From the NCBI GenBank assembly GCA_037783415.1, contig JAZGTN010000163.1, positions 248,001 to 312,000 on the forward strand: a DNA stretch of 64,000 bases, read 5' to 3'. The position numbers were made by a program, and so were the translations under genes. The DNA is from Leptasterias polaris. Its lineage: Eukaryota > Echinodermata > Asteroidea > Forcipulatida > Asteriidae. This document shows positions 11,563 to 24,633 of this stretch, one piece after another (position 1 is the first letter of the stretch; each line of letters opens with the position of its first letter). Under the pieces are notes generated by a model that was not told the DNA's origin, ran no database searches, and saw nothing but the letters and a program-made list of their open reading frames with translations.

Positions 11563-13678
11563 TGTGCACACAACAAAATGGCGGCTTTTTGAACTTTTTT
11601 TCAGAGCATTAAATGGTATGTCAACAATGATTGGCTATAGCAAGCGTGAATTCATTCTGTGATTAGTTGATTGCGATAAACAAACGTTGCTCCAAAGTCG
11701 AGTGGGATTTTGGCGGGTATTAAACAAGATTCTGTGTTTTTTTAGTGAAATCGCTCCCGGCCAAGCAAGTGAAGTTCGTCAAAAGGGGAGAGGTCGGAAA
11801 ATTAAAAATTAAAATTAACTTTGAAACCAAATTTAAAAAATAAGTTAGTGGCCTGACGTTTCGACCCTAGCAGAGTCTTTCTCGAAGGCTAAATGACAAC
11901 ACACAACACACATACAAGCAGACAAGAGTTGCAAGAGTAGTCAAGTGGAAATACATGAATAGAGAGAGTGGAGGGAGAAAAGCAGAAAGCATTCAGAGAA
12001 GGGGTAAGCAGGGATTATGAAGACAAAGGGGGGGGGGGTTATGAAGGGAAGGGGATAGCTTGACCACAAGAAGTTGGGAACACAAAGGACAAAATGGAAG
12101 GTTAGAAGAGAGGTAAATAATTAGTTAATACAATGTAGGGCAGACTAATAAAGTGGATATCTGTGTGGGAAAAGGAGAAGGCAAAGACAAAAGGTTATTA
12201 GTCATTTCCTTCTTGGATATTCAAACCATGGGGCTGAGTGGTCTTAATGCGCCTTATCCAAATTTAAACACACTTTTTGAATAATGATACCAACTATACA
12301 ATTCCAAGTATTGCCTACAACTACAATATTATTTTGGGGTTTTTTTTAAGCGTTTTCGAGAGCCACTCATATGGAGAGTATAGGGCCTAAGCTATGGCCA
12401 CTGATTAGTCTTCGAAGACCTATGCAAAACCTTAGGCTGGCTCACAGATCTACAACCTAATACTTTAATATGCTGATGTTAAGATTTGTTCAGAAATTTA
12501 AGTTCTGATTTAATGTAAACCAATACCTGAAACCGAAACCATGACTTCATCAAGTTGTTGTCATTTTTGGTAATGAGGTTTTATTGTCTTATGGGTTTCA
12601 ATGTTCAAACTTCAGTTATGCTGTAGAAAACGCCGGAAAATAACTTGTTTTAAGTAAGGAAAACAAAGGAAAATGTTCACTCTTCAGTTAAGATCTGAAG
12701 CAAAGGTCTCACGATTTGTGGCATGAACTTTTCAAACGATGCCGCAGTCTTGATCTGTCAGAAATGCGCACTTAATAACATCAGCTTTTAAATTGCATGA
12801 ACTACATCATTTAATTTGAAACCTATTTACGTCATTATGACGTAATAAAAAATAATAAAGTGACGAAAAACAATATTATTGATATTCAGTTTTTGTGAAA
12901 TTACAAAAACAAGGTGTTTGCATTTCTAATCTATGAGCTGGGCTTTATTCTTCATGACCTCATGGTTCAAGTATTCTGATCAGGATTTGAAATTGTTCGC
13001 TTCCACTTCCGGTTTGAACCGAATGACAATTTAGAATTTTGTCGCTTCTGTGAATTTTTGTTCAGTTTATGAAGATCTTTCCGATGATGTAGAGATTGTA
13101 AACAATGTGTGGTTCAACAGCCATTTGTTTAAATAAAGTTTGTTTTTATGTTATGTGACACCGGATGACGCTTTCATGACTTGCTGTCCATGTTGAGGTT
13201 AAATTTGCTGTTCAGTTTCACTCTGTCACAAGAGGCCGCTGTTGACAATTAGGATGTCATCATTGTTTACTATGAAACATGAAAAGGCATATTCCCATAC
13301 ACCATGTTCAAAATTATTTAATAATGGTCACTGAAGTGAACTTGAAGCCGGAAGACAAGGTCATACTCGGGTCATATATGACCCGCTCTGCAAAAAAGGC
13401 CCGTAAGTCGGGCTTTGCCATTTCAAGTATAAATGGGCTCTATGTTGGAGGAGGGAATTTTTTTCAACAATCTTTTTAAAGAGACTTCTCTACTCCTGCT
13501 GTGTCTGGTGTACATTATTAGTACCGTGGTTTTCTCCATGGCAGTTTTCGTTCGGTAGTGAACAAGTCTGCTTTTTTTAAATGCATGTTGCATAAAACGC
13601 CTGCTGTTCACTTATGGAGCTTTTGCATTGAAGTCATCCCGCCGTCGTCTTTAATAAACAATGATGAAACAATTGGGA
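11563..13678. other. Intergenic with one retroelement-like motif
   Basis: No gene recognised. A motif at 11847-11890 is annotated separately. A G9 run lies near 12030. A short ORF at 13279-13479 matches nothing known to me. Confidence 0.35.
11847..11890 (-). mobile_element. Penelope-like terminal motif (candidate)
   Basis: On the minus strand the sequence reads GCCTTCGAGAAAGACTCTGC then GGGTCGAAACGTCAGGCC. This CGAAACGTCAGG arrangement resembles terminal repeats of Penelope-like retroelements, as far as I recall. No reverse transcriptase is visible nearby. Confidence 0.3.
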
Positions 13679-14118
13679 GTGCACCCCACTAACTAGGGAG
13701 AAAACAGATCGTTGTCCTCAAAATATTCTCTAGTAGACAGATTTGAGAGCCCAATAACAGGGGTACTGTGTACAAATGTTGTCCAACTGTGATCTGGGGG
13801 TTGACCAACTTGAGTTATTAAAGATGACATAGGCCCTAAAATATATTTGCCGAGAGGTGTAAGGACATTTTTCAAGATTGATGCTCGGACGTTTGGAAAA
13901 TGTTACCGGTGCAGGGGTGTATATGTAATTGGAGGGGGAATAATTAACTCGACGGGCCTTGGGGCTCCCCATATCAAATTGAGCAGATAATAAAAGTTAA
14001 AGGGTCATTTAATAATTTTCCCTCTACTGTGAAAAGCTGTTAGAAGTATTTGTTGTGTATTTTTGAATATTTAGCATTTCTCACTAAAAGCTATGAGGGT
14101 TGATTTGGTGGGGTGCAC
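13679..14118. repeat. Possible MITE bounded by GTGCACCCCAC
   Basis: GTGCACCCCAC (13679-13689) and its exact inverse (14108-14118) bound 440 bp without coding signal. There is no obvious target duplication, so chance is possible. Confidence 0.3.
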
Positions 14119-15372
14119 CCTTAGAAACCACGCGGATGGGCCAATAACCAGCTTCCTTTGAACTGTACGTGAGGGCGCCCCATCGCAGTGACATTTTGGC
14201 TGCGTCTCCATTATCTACCTATGTAGGTTAAGTTTGATTTAATAGTTGGTATAATTTTCAAAAAGAATTTGTGATTATACTGTAAATACAATGTTTGCAC
14301 TAAAAAGCATTTTGTGTTGTAAACTGCTTCCGAATAATTTTATAAATAATATAATACAATTACTAAGCTTATAAAGGTATATTTATACAGGATTGGTATG
14401 GATAAAAACATTGTTGATTATGAAGTTCATACTAAGCTATTTTTCCGTGAAATATTCCCTCTCTGAAATGAAGACATGTTACAAAAACACTGTATATAAA
14501 AAACCTTTTCAAAAAACGCAACAGTTTAATTGATTTCGGTTGTGACAAAAAAAATTAAGGACAATGTGTTTACAAGCTCAAAAATAGTGGAAGGTTTTCA
14601 CTGCTGTTTTCTGACTCACACGACGAGCCCAATTTTTCACAGGTTTGCTATTTCATGATAGGCTAGCAGTTGATCACAGAAAACATGAACACTGTCTGCA
14701 ATTGTTTTGTCAACTCCACCAATCCTGTTTAAACGACCTTTATTATAGCTATCTTTTAAAGATGTGTGCGTTGCCTCATTGAGTGATACCAAGAGTAGAT
14801 GATTAATGATATACTACAGCCTGTCAACCGACGATATGAGCATACGAACGTGTTGCATAATTGACAAAAGTAGAGCACCGCTTTTTATTGATATCAGTCA
14901 AAAAATGCGGTTAATTTCACTTGTACTACGTCATTATTTTGTATTTATCAGCTAATGGGTTTCAAAAAGTACAATGATTTGAAACTCGGTGGTTGGCGTA
15001 CATTTGAGCCTTCTGACAACTTTTGATTCGGTTGATAGCTGCTTCCAGACGTTTGTACGAAACAATATGTCTCGTTAAAATTCATGCTAATGTGGGGACT
15101 CAGAAGTTAAGCTTTTATATAGAGTGTTCCTTTAATCTAGTTGCGGGAGTTCATTCACAAATCCACCTGATTGAACTCATACAGCTTAAAGTAGTGCATG
15201 TTCATTGTTTTAATCAAAACCTTATAATTACTGTGGCTTATTATTGTGTAATTGTTTATTCTGTAATTATAGTGGGTTTACGTCATTAACCACATTAAGT
15301 TTCTTTTATGGATATAAAATTATCATTATTCTATTCAATCATCGCACCTGGCGCATTGATATCTCAAGGGGT
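14119..15372. other. Intergenic
   Basis: AT-rich sequence. No gene, RNA or clear repeat recognised. Confidence 0.4.
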
Positions 15373-16093
15373 ATGTAAAGTGGTCAGTCCACTATGGGCC
15401 ATAGCGTGAACTTGAAAGGGACTTGGCCGTAGAAGTTCGAGGATGCCGGTTTATGGTATAATTATGTTAGCGTGTTGTATCGGCGTTGTATCTCCCTCCT
15501 TGATAGGGGAATTGTGCCAGGAATCTCATTGAGTTGTTGATGTGCAGGGTGTCGGTGAGTACTAATCATTAGGTTATCTTAAGACTTGAGTTATTATTAA
15601 TGAACAGACAATTATTTCAGAGTAATGAAAACTATTTAAGTGAATGGTCGGAGTTTGGTAATTGCAGTAGTGTGTAATTTAATTCTTTCAGTGTTGGCCT
15701 TAGGGGCGATGTGCCACTACTGATGTGCTAGTTTCGTTTCACTCACTACCTTGGTGTTGGGTGAGTTTTCAATCATAGTTCTAAGTTTCCAATTCAAATT
15801 GTCTGATTATTTTCATAACAGTTATTGTCCGAGTTTATTTCAAGTTATTCAAGTGTGATTATAAAAAGCAACGTTTATGTTGTGAACCTTTCTTTCATTA
15901 GGGATTTGGATAGATGTATAACGACACAAATACTATATGGAGATGGAGGAATAAAGAATAAGAGCTCCTTTTATTGAATGAGTGTGTCATCAGAGTTAAT
16001 TGTCCCCTTGCCAATGGAGTAATCCGTCAACCCAGTGATGACTGCTACCCGTGATCACTACCCAAGGGTTTCGCCCCTCGCGTGAATCCCTAC
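15373..16093 (+). mobile_element. Possible solo LTR
   Basis: The segment starts TGTAAAG and ends CCCTACA, as an LTR would, with AATAAA near 15951 about 140 bp before the end. No partner LTR, primer-binding site, pol or target duplication was found, so this is a weak call. Confidence 0.2.
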
Positions 16094-17062
16094 ACTAATT
16101 TGAATATTCCTAGATTTACTCTTGCTGGAGTATGAGGGAATGTTTCAAAACTTGCAGGATGTATCCTGAAATATTACGTTCAGTGACGAAAAACAGAGGA
16201 TGAACGATACAAGTTTTCAAAATTGTGCAACATTTGTACTAGTCTTGATTGGCGACGTTCATTTTGTTTAACGTGGTGCGATATCGCAACACGAAATACT
16301 GTCCGCAACACGAATTACTGGAGAAGAGATATCTGTATCACACGAACATCTGGATCATTGATTTTGATCCAGATTTATAGACTTGCCCAGTCCTTCTGAG
16401 TCAGCCCGACCAAACAGTCAATGTAGCGCCCTCTACCGGTGGCTAAAACAAAAAACAGCGTCGCCAATCAAGACTACATATGTACCCACTTTGGTGAAGT
16501 AGATTTGGAATATATAGACACATTACCGCACGTTAATCACTGCCAGATAAACATTTTTACGCATTATAGATGATGTGACCTGTGACCTCACATGTTTACA
16601 AAAGAGCCACAGAGCCTGGACTTCCTGTGGGCACATTTGTACACAGATCAATGGAAGAAAACAACAAATCTTATGTTTTATGGAGATTGCACTGTCTGAT
16701 TTTTCTCAACTTTTGATATGAAGAAAGGGGGGACATCTCAAAAGCTGTACAGTTGTTGCTTTTGTAAATTTTGAATTTATGTGAAAATTATGACACGAAA
16801 TGTAAATTTTCCCATATAGCCTGCGTGTAGTATCTTGCCCGGCAGGAAACGCTTTAGAATGTACAAGGTCACCACTTTGTAAACAAATGTAACATGGTCT
16901 ATAGCCATAGTAATTCTTTAAAAATTACTCCTGCAAAATAATGAAGATATTGTGGTAGCACTTAATGACTAACTAATAACTTTTTATGTTTTATTATTGT
17001 CATGCAACGTACAATGTTATGTCCGATCAGTGCTGATATAGAGACCAATTCAACAGCACTTT
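16094..17062. other. Intergenic
   Basis: Nothing recognised on either strand. Confidence 0.4.
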
Positions 17063-17176
17063 GAACAACGGTTATCTATTTTTTTAATCGAGTGTAACCG
17101 TTGTGCAACACCCCTTCATGAACAACGGTAATAAAATGTTTTTAAAATGAGTGTCCCATTGTGCAACAGCCCTCAT
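17063..17176. repeat. 57-bp tandem duplication
   Basis: Two adjacent units (17063-17119 and 17120-17176) start GAACAACGGT and share GAGTGT and GTTGTGCAAC or ATTGTGCAAC before a CCCTCAT-like end. Confidence 0.7.
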
Positions 17177-17229
17177 TATAATTACCATAATAATGTTAGA
17201 ATCTCGTACAGACTGTGAGCTCAAGGAGG

Positions 17230-17330
17230 AGCAAGTTCTGTTGGCCGACGAGAGTCGACTAGACTTAACCATAGTCGATCTAGATGTCTCTCGTACACTG
17301 CATGGTTGAACTACCTAGATGCAGCACGTG
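17230..17330 (+). repeat. Left-end fragment of the AGCAAGTTC MITE family
   Basis: AGCAAGTTC is followed by GAGTCGACTAGACTTAAC, ATAGTCGATCTAG and a GCATGG block, in the same order as the element at 56581-56906. The right half is missing. Confidence 0.6.
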
Positions 17331-17649
17331 ACTCAATGTAAACAAGCCAAGCAACTTGGGACTGTCTACATAAATCCATGTATATTATTTCGCGGCGGAA
17401 CGGTGCAGCTGACCCGCCGGTGGTCATAGGGAAGTTTGTCCCCAGGAGATTCTGTTCCGTATGAGAAATTAACGTGGGCTGAACTGAGGATGATTCAAAA
17501 GAGGGCGAAATCAGAAGAAGTTTGTACGCAGTTCGCCGTTATGGGGGGACAGAATCTCCGGGGGACAGAATCTCCTGCTACACCGGCTCCCGGCCGTGAT
17601 CTGTACACTGCTAAAAGAGGTCGCAATAATATTCGTTTAAGTTGCCTTT

Positions 17650-17671
17650 TTGTTGTTGTTGTTGTTGTTGT
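17650..17671. repeat. (TTG)n microsatellite
   Basis: About seven TTG/GTT units. Confidence 0.8.
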
Positions 17672-17820
17672 TTTGTTACACATGGGGATAATTGAGATTG
17701 ATCTCTCAGTTATGACTTTTTTGTAGAGCAGTGTATCAAAACGTGACCGCTGAAGGTCGCATTTATTTGCGAGGCGGTAAGGTAAGATAAGTACCACCAA
17801 AGCACTTTTAAAAAACCAAC

Positions 17821-17950
17821 TAGTCCAGCCACTGGCCCTAACCTTCCTAAAATAATCAACACCTCCAAATGAGCTTGCTGTCACTCATAGCTTTTAAATT
17901 AAACTATCCCATCTCTATTTTCCTCCATGCATCACCATGCTCAACTCATT
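17821..17950 (+). pseudogene. Truncated duplicate of P450 copy B promoter and start codon
   Basis: Matches the copy B 5' flank (about 19800-19925) in order: TAGTCCAGC/CCTA context, AATCAACAC, CCAATGAGC or CAAATGAGC, GCTGTCACTCATAGC, then ATCACCATGCTCAACTCA around the start codon. Homology stops a few codons after the ATG and no P450 exon follows. The TATAAAA of copy B is altered here to TAAAATA. Confidence 0.7.
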
Positions 17951-18357
17951 TATCGTTATGCCAGTATTATTCTATCAGGAGAAAAACCAGAGACTCGGCA
18001 TGTTTCTAAATTACTCAAGTGGAAAAGGGGCCCATTTAGATTGAAAGCAATGGCCTTCATTGGCAAACGTGATTTTTGGGGTTTAGGTTCTACAAATTAT
18101 AGCCTCTTACCTTAAATATATTTGCCGCGTAAGAATGTCTACGAAGTGCTGTATGGTTGTAGTCATCCAGTGGGACTTCTTCGCTCAGTTAATATTACAT
18201 TTAATATTTTAAACTACGTTAATTAGGCTTACGCTAGATAAATAAAGATAAATTGCGTGTATTATACAGTTACGTGTAAAGTTGACTTTCAACAGGGAAA
18301 GTTACTGTATAGGAGTGTACACTGCCAACTCAGTTCCTATCCCTGCTTCCCAGTGTT
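17951..18357. other. Intergenic
   Basis: Nothing recognised after the P450-like flank ends. Confidence 0.4.
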
Positions 18358-18512
18358 GTATGACTCGAGTCCAGGACTCGGACTCGAGTCCGTCTCGAGT
18401 CACAATTTCGGTGACTCGGACTTGACTCGAGTCACGTCTGCAAAAGACTCGGACTCGGACTCGGACTCGACTATCATGACTCGGACTTGTCCCCGAGGAC
18501 TCGTGACTCGAG
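18358..18512. repeat. GACTCG/GACTCGG hexamer satellite, locus 1
   Basis: Runs of GACTCGG and GACTCGAGTC with a short non-repeat break near 18400. ORFs of alternating Arg-Val are by-products of the 6-bp period. Confidence 0.85.
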
Positions 18513-19122
18513 TCACGTATTTTCACAAACAATACCTTTTTAAAATATTAAAAACAATTCCGATGATCCGATCGTCATTCCCGGAGTGCACATGGAGTTA
18601 ACGTCTAGCACAATAAATAAGTACACTGTCGTATGGTGTTGCAAGTAATGTTCGTGATTAATGTGTAGATGGCCATCTACGTACAGCGCGTGTATGTTCG
18701 ATTCGTATGTTCAACACGCATAATAACACTGGGATGCACGACACCAGTATTATGCTGGTATTCTGTCAACGTTAACACCATAGCCACTGCTTGTGCTTGA
18801 TGCATATTACCAGGGAAATGGCATGTCTGGTACCTGTAAAACACAGCCTGCATATTGCACTGCGATGGCTGTGTGTTGTTTGCACCAGTTTCTACACATG
18901 GTCGACACACACACACACACACGACGTCAAGTTTGGTCACGTCACTAGTAAAAAGTAGTACACAATGTTTTCAATCATGGCATCTGCCGTTCCGCCCCGT
19001 ATTGTTTCTTTTGGTTATACCAACTTTAACAGAACTTTGTTTAAAATAAATGTGTTTTATTTTGTCATTTCCAATTCTTATTTTACGACATTTGGTTTGC
19101 AATCAATATTTAAACAAGTTAG
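18513..19122. other. Spacer between two GACTCG arrays
   Basis: No gene. A (CA)n run of about 18 bp lies at 18905-18922. Confidence 0.4.
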
Positions 19123-19306
19123 TGACTCGTGACTCGGACTCGGACTCGGACCAAGTGACTCGTGACTCGGACTCGGTCTCGGACCAAGTGACTCGTGACT
19201 CGTGACTCGGACTCGGACTTGGACCAAGTGACTCGGGACTCGGACTCGGACTCGACCCAAGTGACTTGAGACTCGGACTCGGACTCGACACAGGTGACTC
19301 GACTAC
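19123..19306. repeat. GACTCG hexamer satellite, locus 2
   Basis: Higher-order units of GTGACTCGTGACTCGGACTC followed by GGACCAA recur about every 45-50 bp, giving a more regular array than locus 1. Confidence 0.85.
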
Positions 19307-19826
19307 AACACTGCTGCTTCCAGTAAACTGCTAAATATAAAGTAGTACTCAAGCTGTAATACTCAGAGAGACTTGGTATAGATGTTGCTTCCAAGTGTAG
19401 CTGAAGACTGATCTCCAGTGAGAAAAAGCAATGTGCCTTTTCTCTCTCTCAGAGTTATGTAGAATAGTTATTGTGCCCTACTTAGTGGGTACAAAAGAAA
19501 GGATTATCTAACAACAAAAGCTACACTATTTGAAAGTCTCCAGATCAGGGTGGAGCTAAAGTATTTACAATATTTAGGCCTACTTACTAGGTATGAAAAG
19601 AAATGGTGCTAGGCATTGATGCCTCTATACACCTGGATCAAAGCTGGCTTAGAAATGCAATGAATTCACTACAGATTTACTTTTGTCCCCTTTTATCGCA
19701 GTCAGATTGCTTTATGAACTGTAAGATTGAATTGAAATAACCGTATTTGCGAGACCTTGCTTGTAGGCTGGATATCAACAAAGCACACAAACAACGCACC
19801 TAGACCAATGTCCAGCAACCTAGTCC
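19307..19826. other. Upstream region of P450 copy B
   Basis: No feature recognised apart from the promoter at its right end. Confidence 0.4.
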
Positions 19827-19833
19827 TATAAAA
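19827..19833 (+). promoter_or_regulatory. TATA box of P450 copy B
   Basis: TATAAAA lies 87 bp upstream of the copy B start codon, in the flank that is also duplicated (mutated) near 17.85 kb. Confidence 0.5.
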
Positions 19834-20265
19834 TCAACACATCCAATGAGCACGCTGTCACTCATAGCATTTGACTTCAAATATTCTCACGTCAAAGTTG
19901 CTCCATAATCACCATGCTCAACTCAATCATGATGTGTTTTGAAGCATTTGGGTTGCAGTCGGTCCTTTTATTTTTGTTTGTTTTCCTACTGGGGTTGTTC
20001 TGGATACGTCAGCCTAAGTATCTTCCACCGGGACCGATTGGCTGGCCAGTTATCGGCAGCGCACTGGCCACGCGCCGTGGACTTCCGCATGACGTTTTCA
20101 CTCAATGGTCCAAACAGTACGGTGAAGTGTTTAGCGTTCGACTTGGTCGCAAGCTCTTCGTAGTTTTAAATAGCTTACGTTGCATCAATGAAGCTTTGCA
20201 CAAACAAGCCGAGGTCTTCTCCGAAAGACATAATTCAACCATTAACAAAGTTAATGGAGTTAAGG

Positions 20266-22717
20266 GTAAGTAACGCCCGAGACAGATATCAACGTATTCA
20301 ATCTGATCATTGTTTCTTTGTCAGAAAGAGCATTTTACTTTTGCCATGATATTGCACTGGTCCGAAGAAGGAATCAAAGTGCAAAATGTAGTGATATGTC
20401 GGTCATGCTATTAATAGTGTGATTATAAAACTATTACGTGTTGGTCCTGAAACTTAATCTTGTTGAAAATGTTCACTTGCACAATAATCGATTTGACAAT
20501 TTCTCCGTATTTGTCACTTCATGGGAACAGCGACTGTTGTATGCAGAAGGGATTTATAATAATTCAGTTACTTTTTCTGAGGTTATTTTAAAGTTCTGAA
20601 GTTATTTTAACGTTCCGTTGTTTGTACACAGGTAGCTTTTCCGAAGAAAATGGCCCCATTTGGAAGGAGCGTCGTCGCTTTGGACTCGGAGCTCTGAGAA
20701 GCTTTGGTATGGGCAAGAAAAGCATTGAACATTCCATCAATGAGGAATCACGGTACCTCCTCGACTACTTTGCAGACTCATAAGGAAAATCATTTGATCC
20801 TACACACCCAGTCGAAACTGCCGTCTCCAATGTCATTTGTAAAATATGCATAGGGAGACGATTCAACTTTTCGGATCCAAAATTTGCAGAGATACTTGAG
20901 ATTGTCAGAGAGCAGTTGAGCTACGGAAGTCAAACATCCTTATATAACTACGTACCTAGTGTAATCCACACCCCGTTTTACTCACGTGTGAGAGCGAGTA
21001 GCAAACGTATACAAGAATATTTCTCTTGTATAGTACGAGTGAGTATTCATGCATTAAAATATAAAATAGGGTTTGGTGCATTGCATGGTGAGGTATCAAA
21101 TATATTTGGTATGCGGTAACACCATGTATAATCTACTTGCTAGGTAGGTTTTGTTCTTTGAGAACTGTCTTGCTATTTATTCTACTGCCGCGGGGTAGAT
21201 TATTCGGAATTCGGGAGACTTCTCAGTTCTGAAAAGAACCGTCCTACTTATTAACTACTACCTGGAAGGAGGGTAGGATATCGGCTGGGACTATACTTCT
21301 TTCGCTTAGTGGTTCGAGGGGACTTTATGTTATTCAACTTCACTGCCGCGGAGTGAGTTCGAGTACCACATTTGTTATACACAGGAAGTAGCTGTTTTTC
21401 ATCACGAAGACTTCGTTTTACAAGAAATGTTTGTGCATGCAACTTGTTCCTCATACGTTTTACTTTCTTATGATTCTATGAGTAATATTGGAACACATGA
21501 TTCTATATTTGAGTACTATTGGAACACAACAAGCATTCTGTATGATGATTTCTCTAAATTTGCGGAATAACATATTGTAGTTGTAACTTTTCAAGATTCA
21601 AACTCAGTTTTCATTATGAAGGCTCCACTGAATACAAAAGATTTGTGTGAGAGTTGTGTTGGCCTTGAAATAAGCTTTCATTTGATACAAAACTGAAATG
21701 ATTTGTTGGTTTTAGAATGATTAAATTACCAGAAAAGATCGAAAGAGTTTATCCCTGCACCGTTTCAGTAATCACCCGACATGCACACGTGTACGTTGTT
21801 CAATTGGAGTTTTCTCAAAAATGTTCAATGGTGACCCCTTTGTATTGCACATCATTGAAAAACTTATGCAAAGGGTTTCCAACTGTCTAAACATTGCCAA
21901 CAGAGGGCAGCGAATTAATTTAGTGGACCCGATAGAAAAATTACTGCGCGCTCGTCGACGAAAGTCGCCTACGGTTAGGAAGCTAGGTCAGCGCGCTGTC
22001 GACAGCAGTCACGCGCTGTCGACAGCAGTCGCCTATGGTAAGGAAATGGTTAATTGGTCTTAACGTTTCGACTAGCTTGCTCTAGTCATCGTCAGGAGAC
22101 CGAAGAGTGTGAAACACGCTGGTCTATTAAAAGGGGTTCAGATGTTTCATTTAACATTTTAAACTAGTTAATTAAAGCGCTTGATGATCCAGTTACAATT
22201 TTAAATTAGGCCAATTCAATGATGACTTCAATTGTAGGGGATGGGTTTTGTCAGTCAAGTTAAATGGATATCAACAAAGTCAAGGAAGGTAGGCCTATAC
22301 AAAGTTATCTTCTTGGTTTTCTTCCAGAATTTCCCATTTGTCTGTTAAAAAATTGAAAGCAATACTTATCTAATGATAAACTCTACCCGAGGGAACTGGA
22401 CAATGTATGGGTGGGCTTAGCATGAAAAGTGAACACATTCATATAACGTCAGAAACCTGCAGGTGATGATCCACCAACAGACCAAGTCAGTTTAGATATA
22501 ATGTAAGAAAGCTAGCTAACCTATCACTTATGCCAGTCTTTATTGGAAACGGCAAAAGCCATTCTCGTATTTTCAGTTTTACCTTTCGCTTTAGTGCGAA
22601 AAAAGAACTATGCGTAATATTTTGCTTAAAATGATCTTGTTTACCAAAAAGTGTAGCTGACTTTAAATAGAAATCAACTATATTTTCAAATAATCTAAGT
22701 TAAGTTATACATTTCAG
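20266..22717 (+). other. Introns 1 and 2 of P450 copy B
   Basis: Intron 1 (366 bp) shows nothing. Intron 2 (about 1.7 kb) contains an 18-bp direct repeat, GCGCTGTCGACAGCAGTC, at about 21993 and 22013, inside a larger imperfect duplication, followed by the hammerhead-like motif at 22056-22101. Confidence 0.5.
22056..22101 (-). ncRNA. Hammerhead-ribozyme-like retroelement motif (candidate)
   Basis: On the minus strand: GGTCT, then CTGACGA, a 6-bp hairpin GACTAG-AGCAAG-CTAGTC, then GAAACGTTA and AGACC, which pairs with the opening GGTCT. This is the order stem I, CUGANGA core, stem II, GAAA, very short stem III, U-H, stem I. Minimal type I hammerheads with tiny stem III are known from Penelope-like elements. 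One unpaired T between CTGACGA and stem II departs from the textbook core, so activity is uncertain. Confidence 0.4.
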
Positions 22718-24339
22718 GAACATCGCCAGTCTTACGACAAAAATGACATCCGGGACATCATTGACATGCAGTTTGCAGAGGTCGAGAAACGAGAAACTAG
22801 CGGTAGTGTCGACGATCAATTCGAGAAAGACGCCTTCGATGACGGAGCCGTGAAAGGGAGTGCTTTTGACTTGTTTCTTGGTGGAACAGTCACAACACCT
22901 ACCACATTGCTGTGGTTGGTGATGTACATGGCGCTCAATCCGACTATACAGAGGAAGGTAAATTGAATAATTCCAGTTTGGATTTAGCTTTCTTTGCTTA
23001 ACGTTTTGTTGTTGTCTTGACGACCCTTCAAAGACCCTACCGCACTGCACAAATTTACCCGCTGTTCTTTCGTATAGACGATTTCAAGACAACATCTAAG
23101 ATAAGAAGTGCAAATGTATAATGTTTGCACAACTATATGTTTAATTTGAATGGCACTACATGAACCTTCACCACTTCCGATAACTCAATAATGACAACAC
23201 TATTCGGTTGTGATCAGTTAAATAATCGTTCAAATCACTTAAACTCATCCTTGAAGCTGGAAACTTCCGGGCATACAAGATTATCCAGAAACGCTTAATG
23301 AAACATCCACGTTTGTCAAGGTCGTACAATGATTGCAACTCTGTTTAAAGCAATAAGAATAGCCTATATCTAATGCAAATCAAATTAAACAAAAGAGGAA
23401 AATATTAGAAGGTCCAATTATTTCTTGACACCATTTACAAACTGATACTTTTATGTATTTGTTTATTTATATTTGGTATTATCAACTCAGCACGAAAACC
23501 GTTTCCACTGATTTCTATATATTAGCTATTCATAAAAACTCACAAAAACATACAGTATGAACCCTATGACTATTGCCAATCTAATCATAATTTTGTGGAA
23601 GGAGATATGATAAGCAAATAAATACCCCTTTTCCCGTCTTTGGACTCCACGAGTCAAAGTGAAAGAGAACATATAATGCAATGAAGAATCATCAACCTGC
23701 AGGTTCAGTCCGAGATTGATGACGTCATAGGGAGTCGCCAGCCATCAAAGGCCCACAGTCTAAACATGCCGTACACGAACGCCGCCATCTTGGAGATTTT
23801 GCGCATTCGTCCGGCTGGTCCTTTAGCGATTCCTCACCAATCAAAAGAAGAAACAACGCTGAACGGATACACTGTACCAAAAAATACATGTAAGAAATAG
23901 CTATCAAATAAAGTGAACGCTATGATCAGCTTATAGAGCTGGGAGCTTATTGCTAAGGAATTGTATAGAATACAGACGTTCACCACTGTAGCTGTATCTC
24001 AATGTACCGGTGGTTTACCAAATAGTCTGGTAGCATGTTACTTTTTATACGGAAACATACAACATCTTCAGATTCCTATTTTCTTTTACAGTAGGCTGAC
24101 AATGTATGTCTTGGTACAAAGCTTTTACGGTTTATATTTTTTCTTGCAGGTGTGTTGATTAACATCTGGGCAGTGCATCATAACCCTGCTATACGTGGAC
24201 TGAGCCAGAGAAATACAACCCAACCCGATTCCTCTCTGCTGATGGCAAGAGTGTCGTTCAACATGAATCACTCATCCCATTTGGAACAGGTACTTATCCG
24301 ACATAACAAGTGCTTTTTAGTGGAATATGTGCTTTTTAG

Positions 24340-24341
<2 letters not shown>

Positions 24342-24377
<36 letters not shown>

Positions 24378-24380
24378 CAG
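24342..24380. repeat. (CAG)n/(CAA)n microsatellite
   Basis: About nine CAG units followed by CAA units, in intron 5 of P450 copy B. Confidence 0.9.
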
Positions 24381-24633
24381 TTTTCTTAAAGTTTCAACCT
24401 CATTTGTTTTTTTGATTGTTTGTTGATTGTTTGTTTTATGTTTGCTCAAGTTTTAAACGACGTGAGTTTCAGAAAATTATAGCTTTGAAAAGGTTCAATT
24501 TTTTATTTATTTTTTTAAATCTCCGGACAATTAGTACAAACATACATTTTAAATTGTCCGGGTCAAGGCAAAGGTTAAAAAACCCTGTCATCATAGATGT
24601 GTCAGACTCAATAAAAACCTCTACTACCAAGTT

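Noticed and set aside
18302..18532. Arg-Val repeat ORFs near 18.3-18.5 and 19.1-19.4 kb
   Set aside because: By-products of the GACTCG hexamer arrays.
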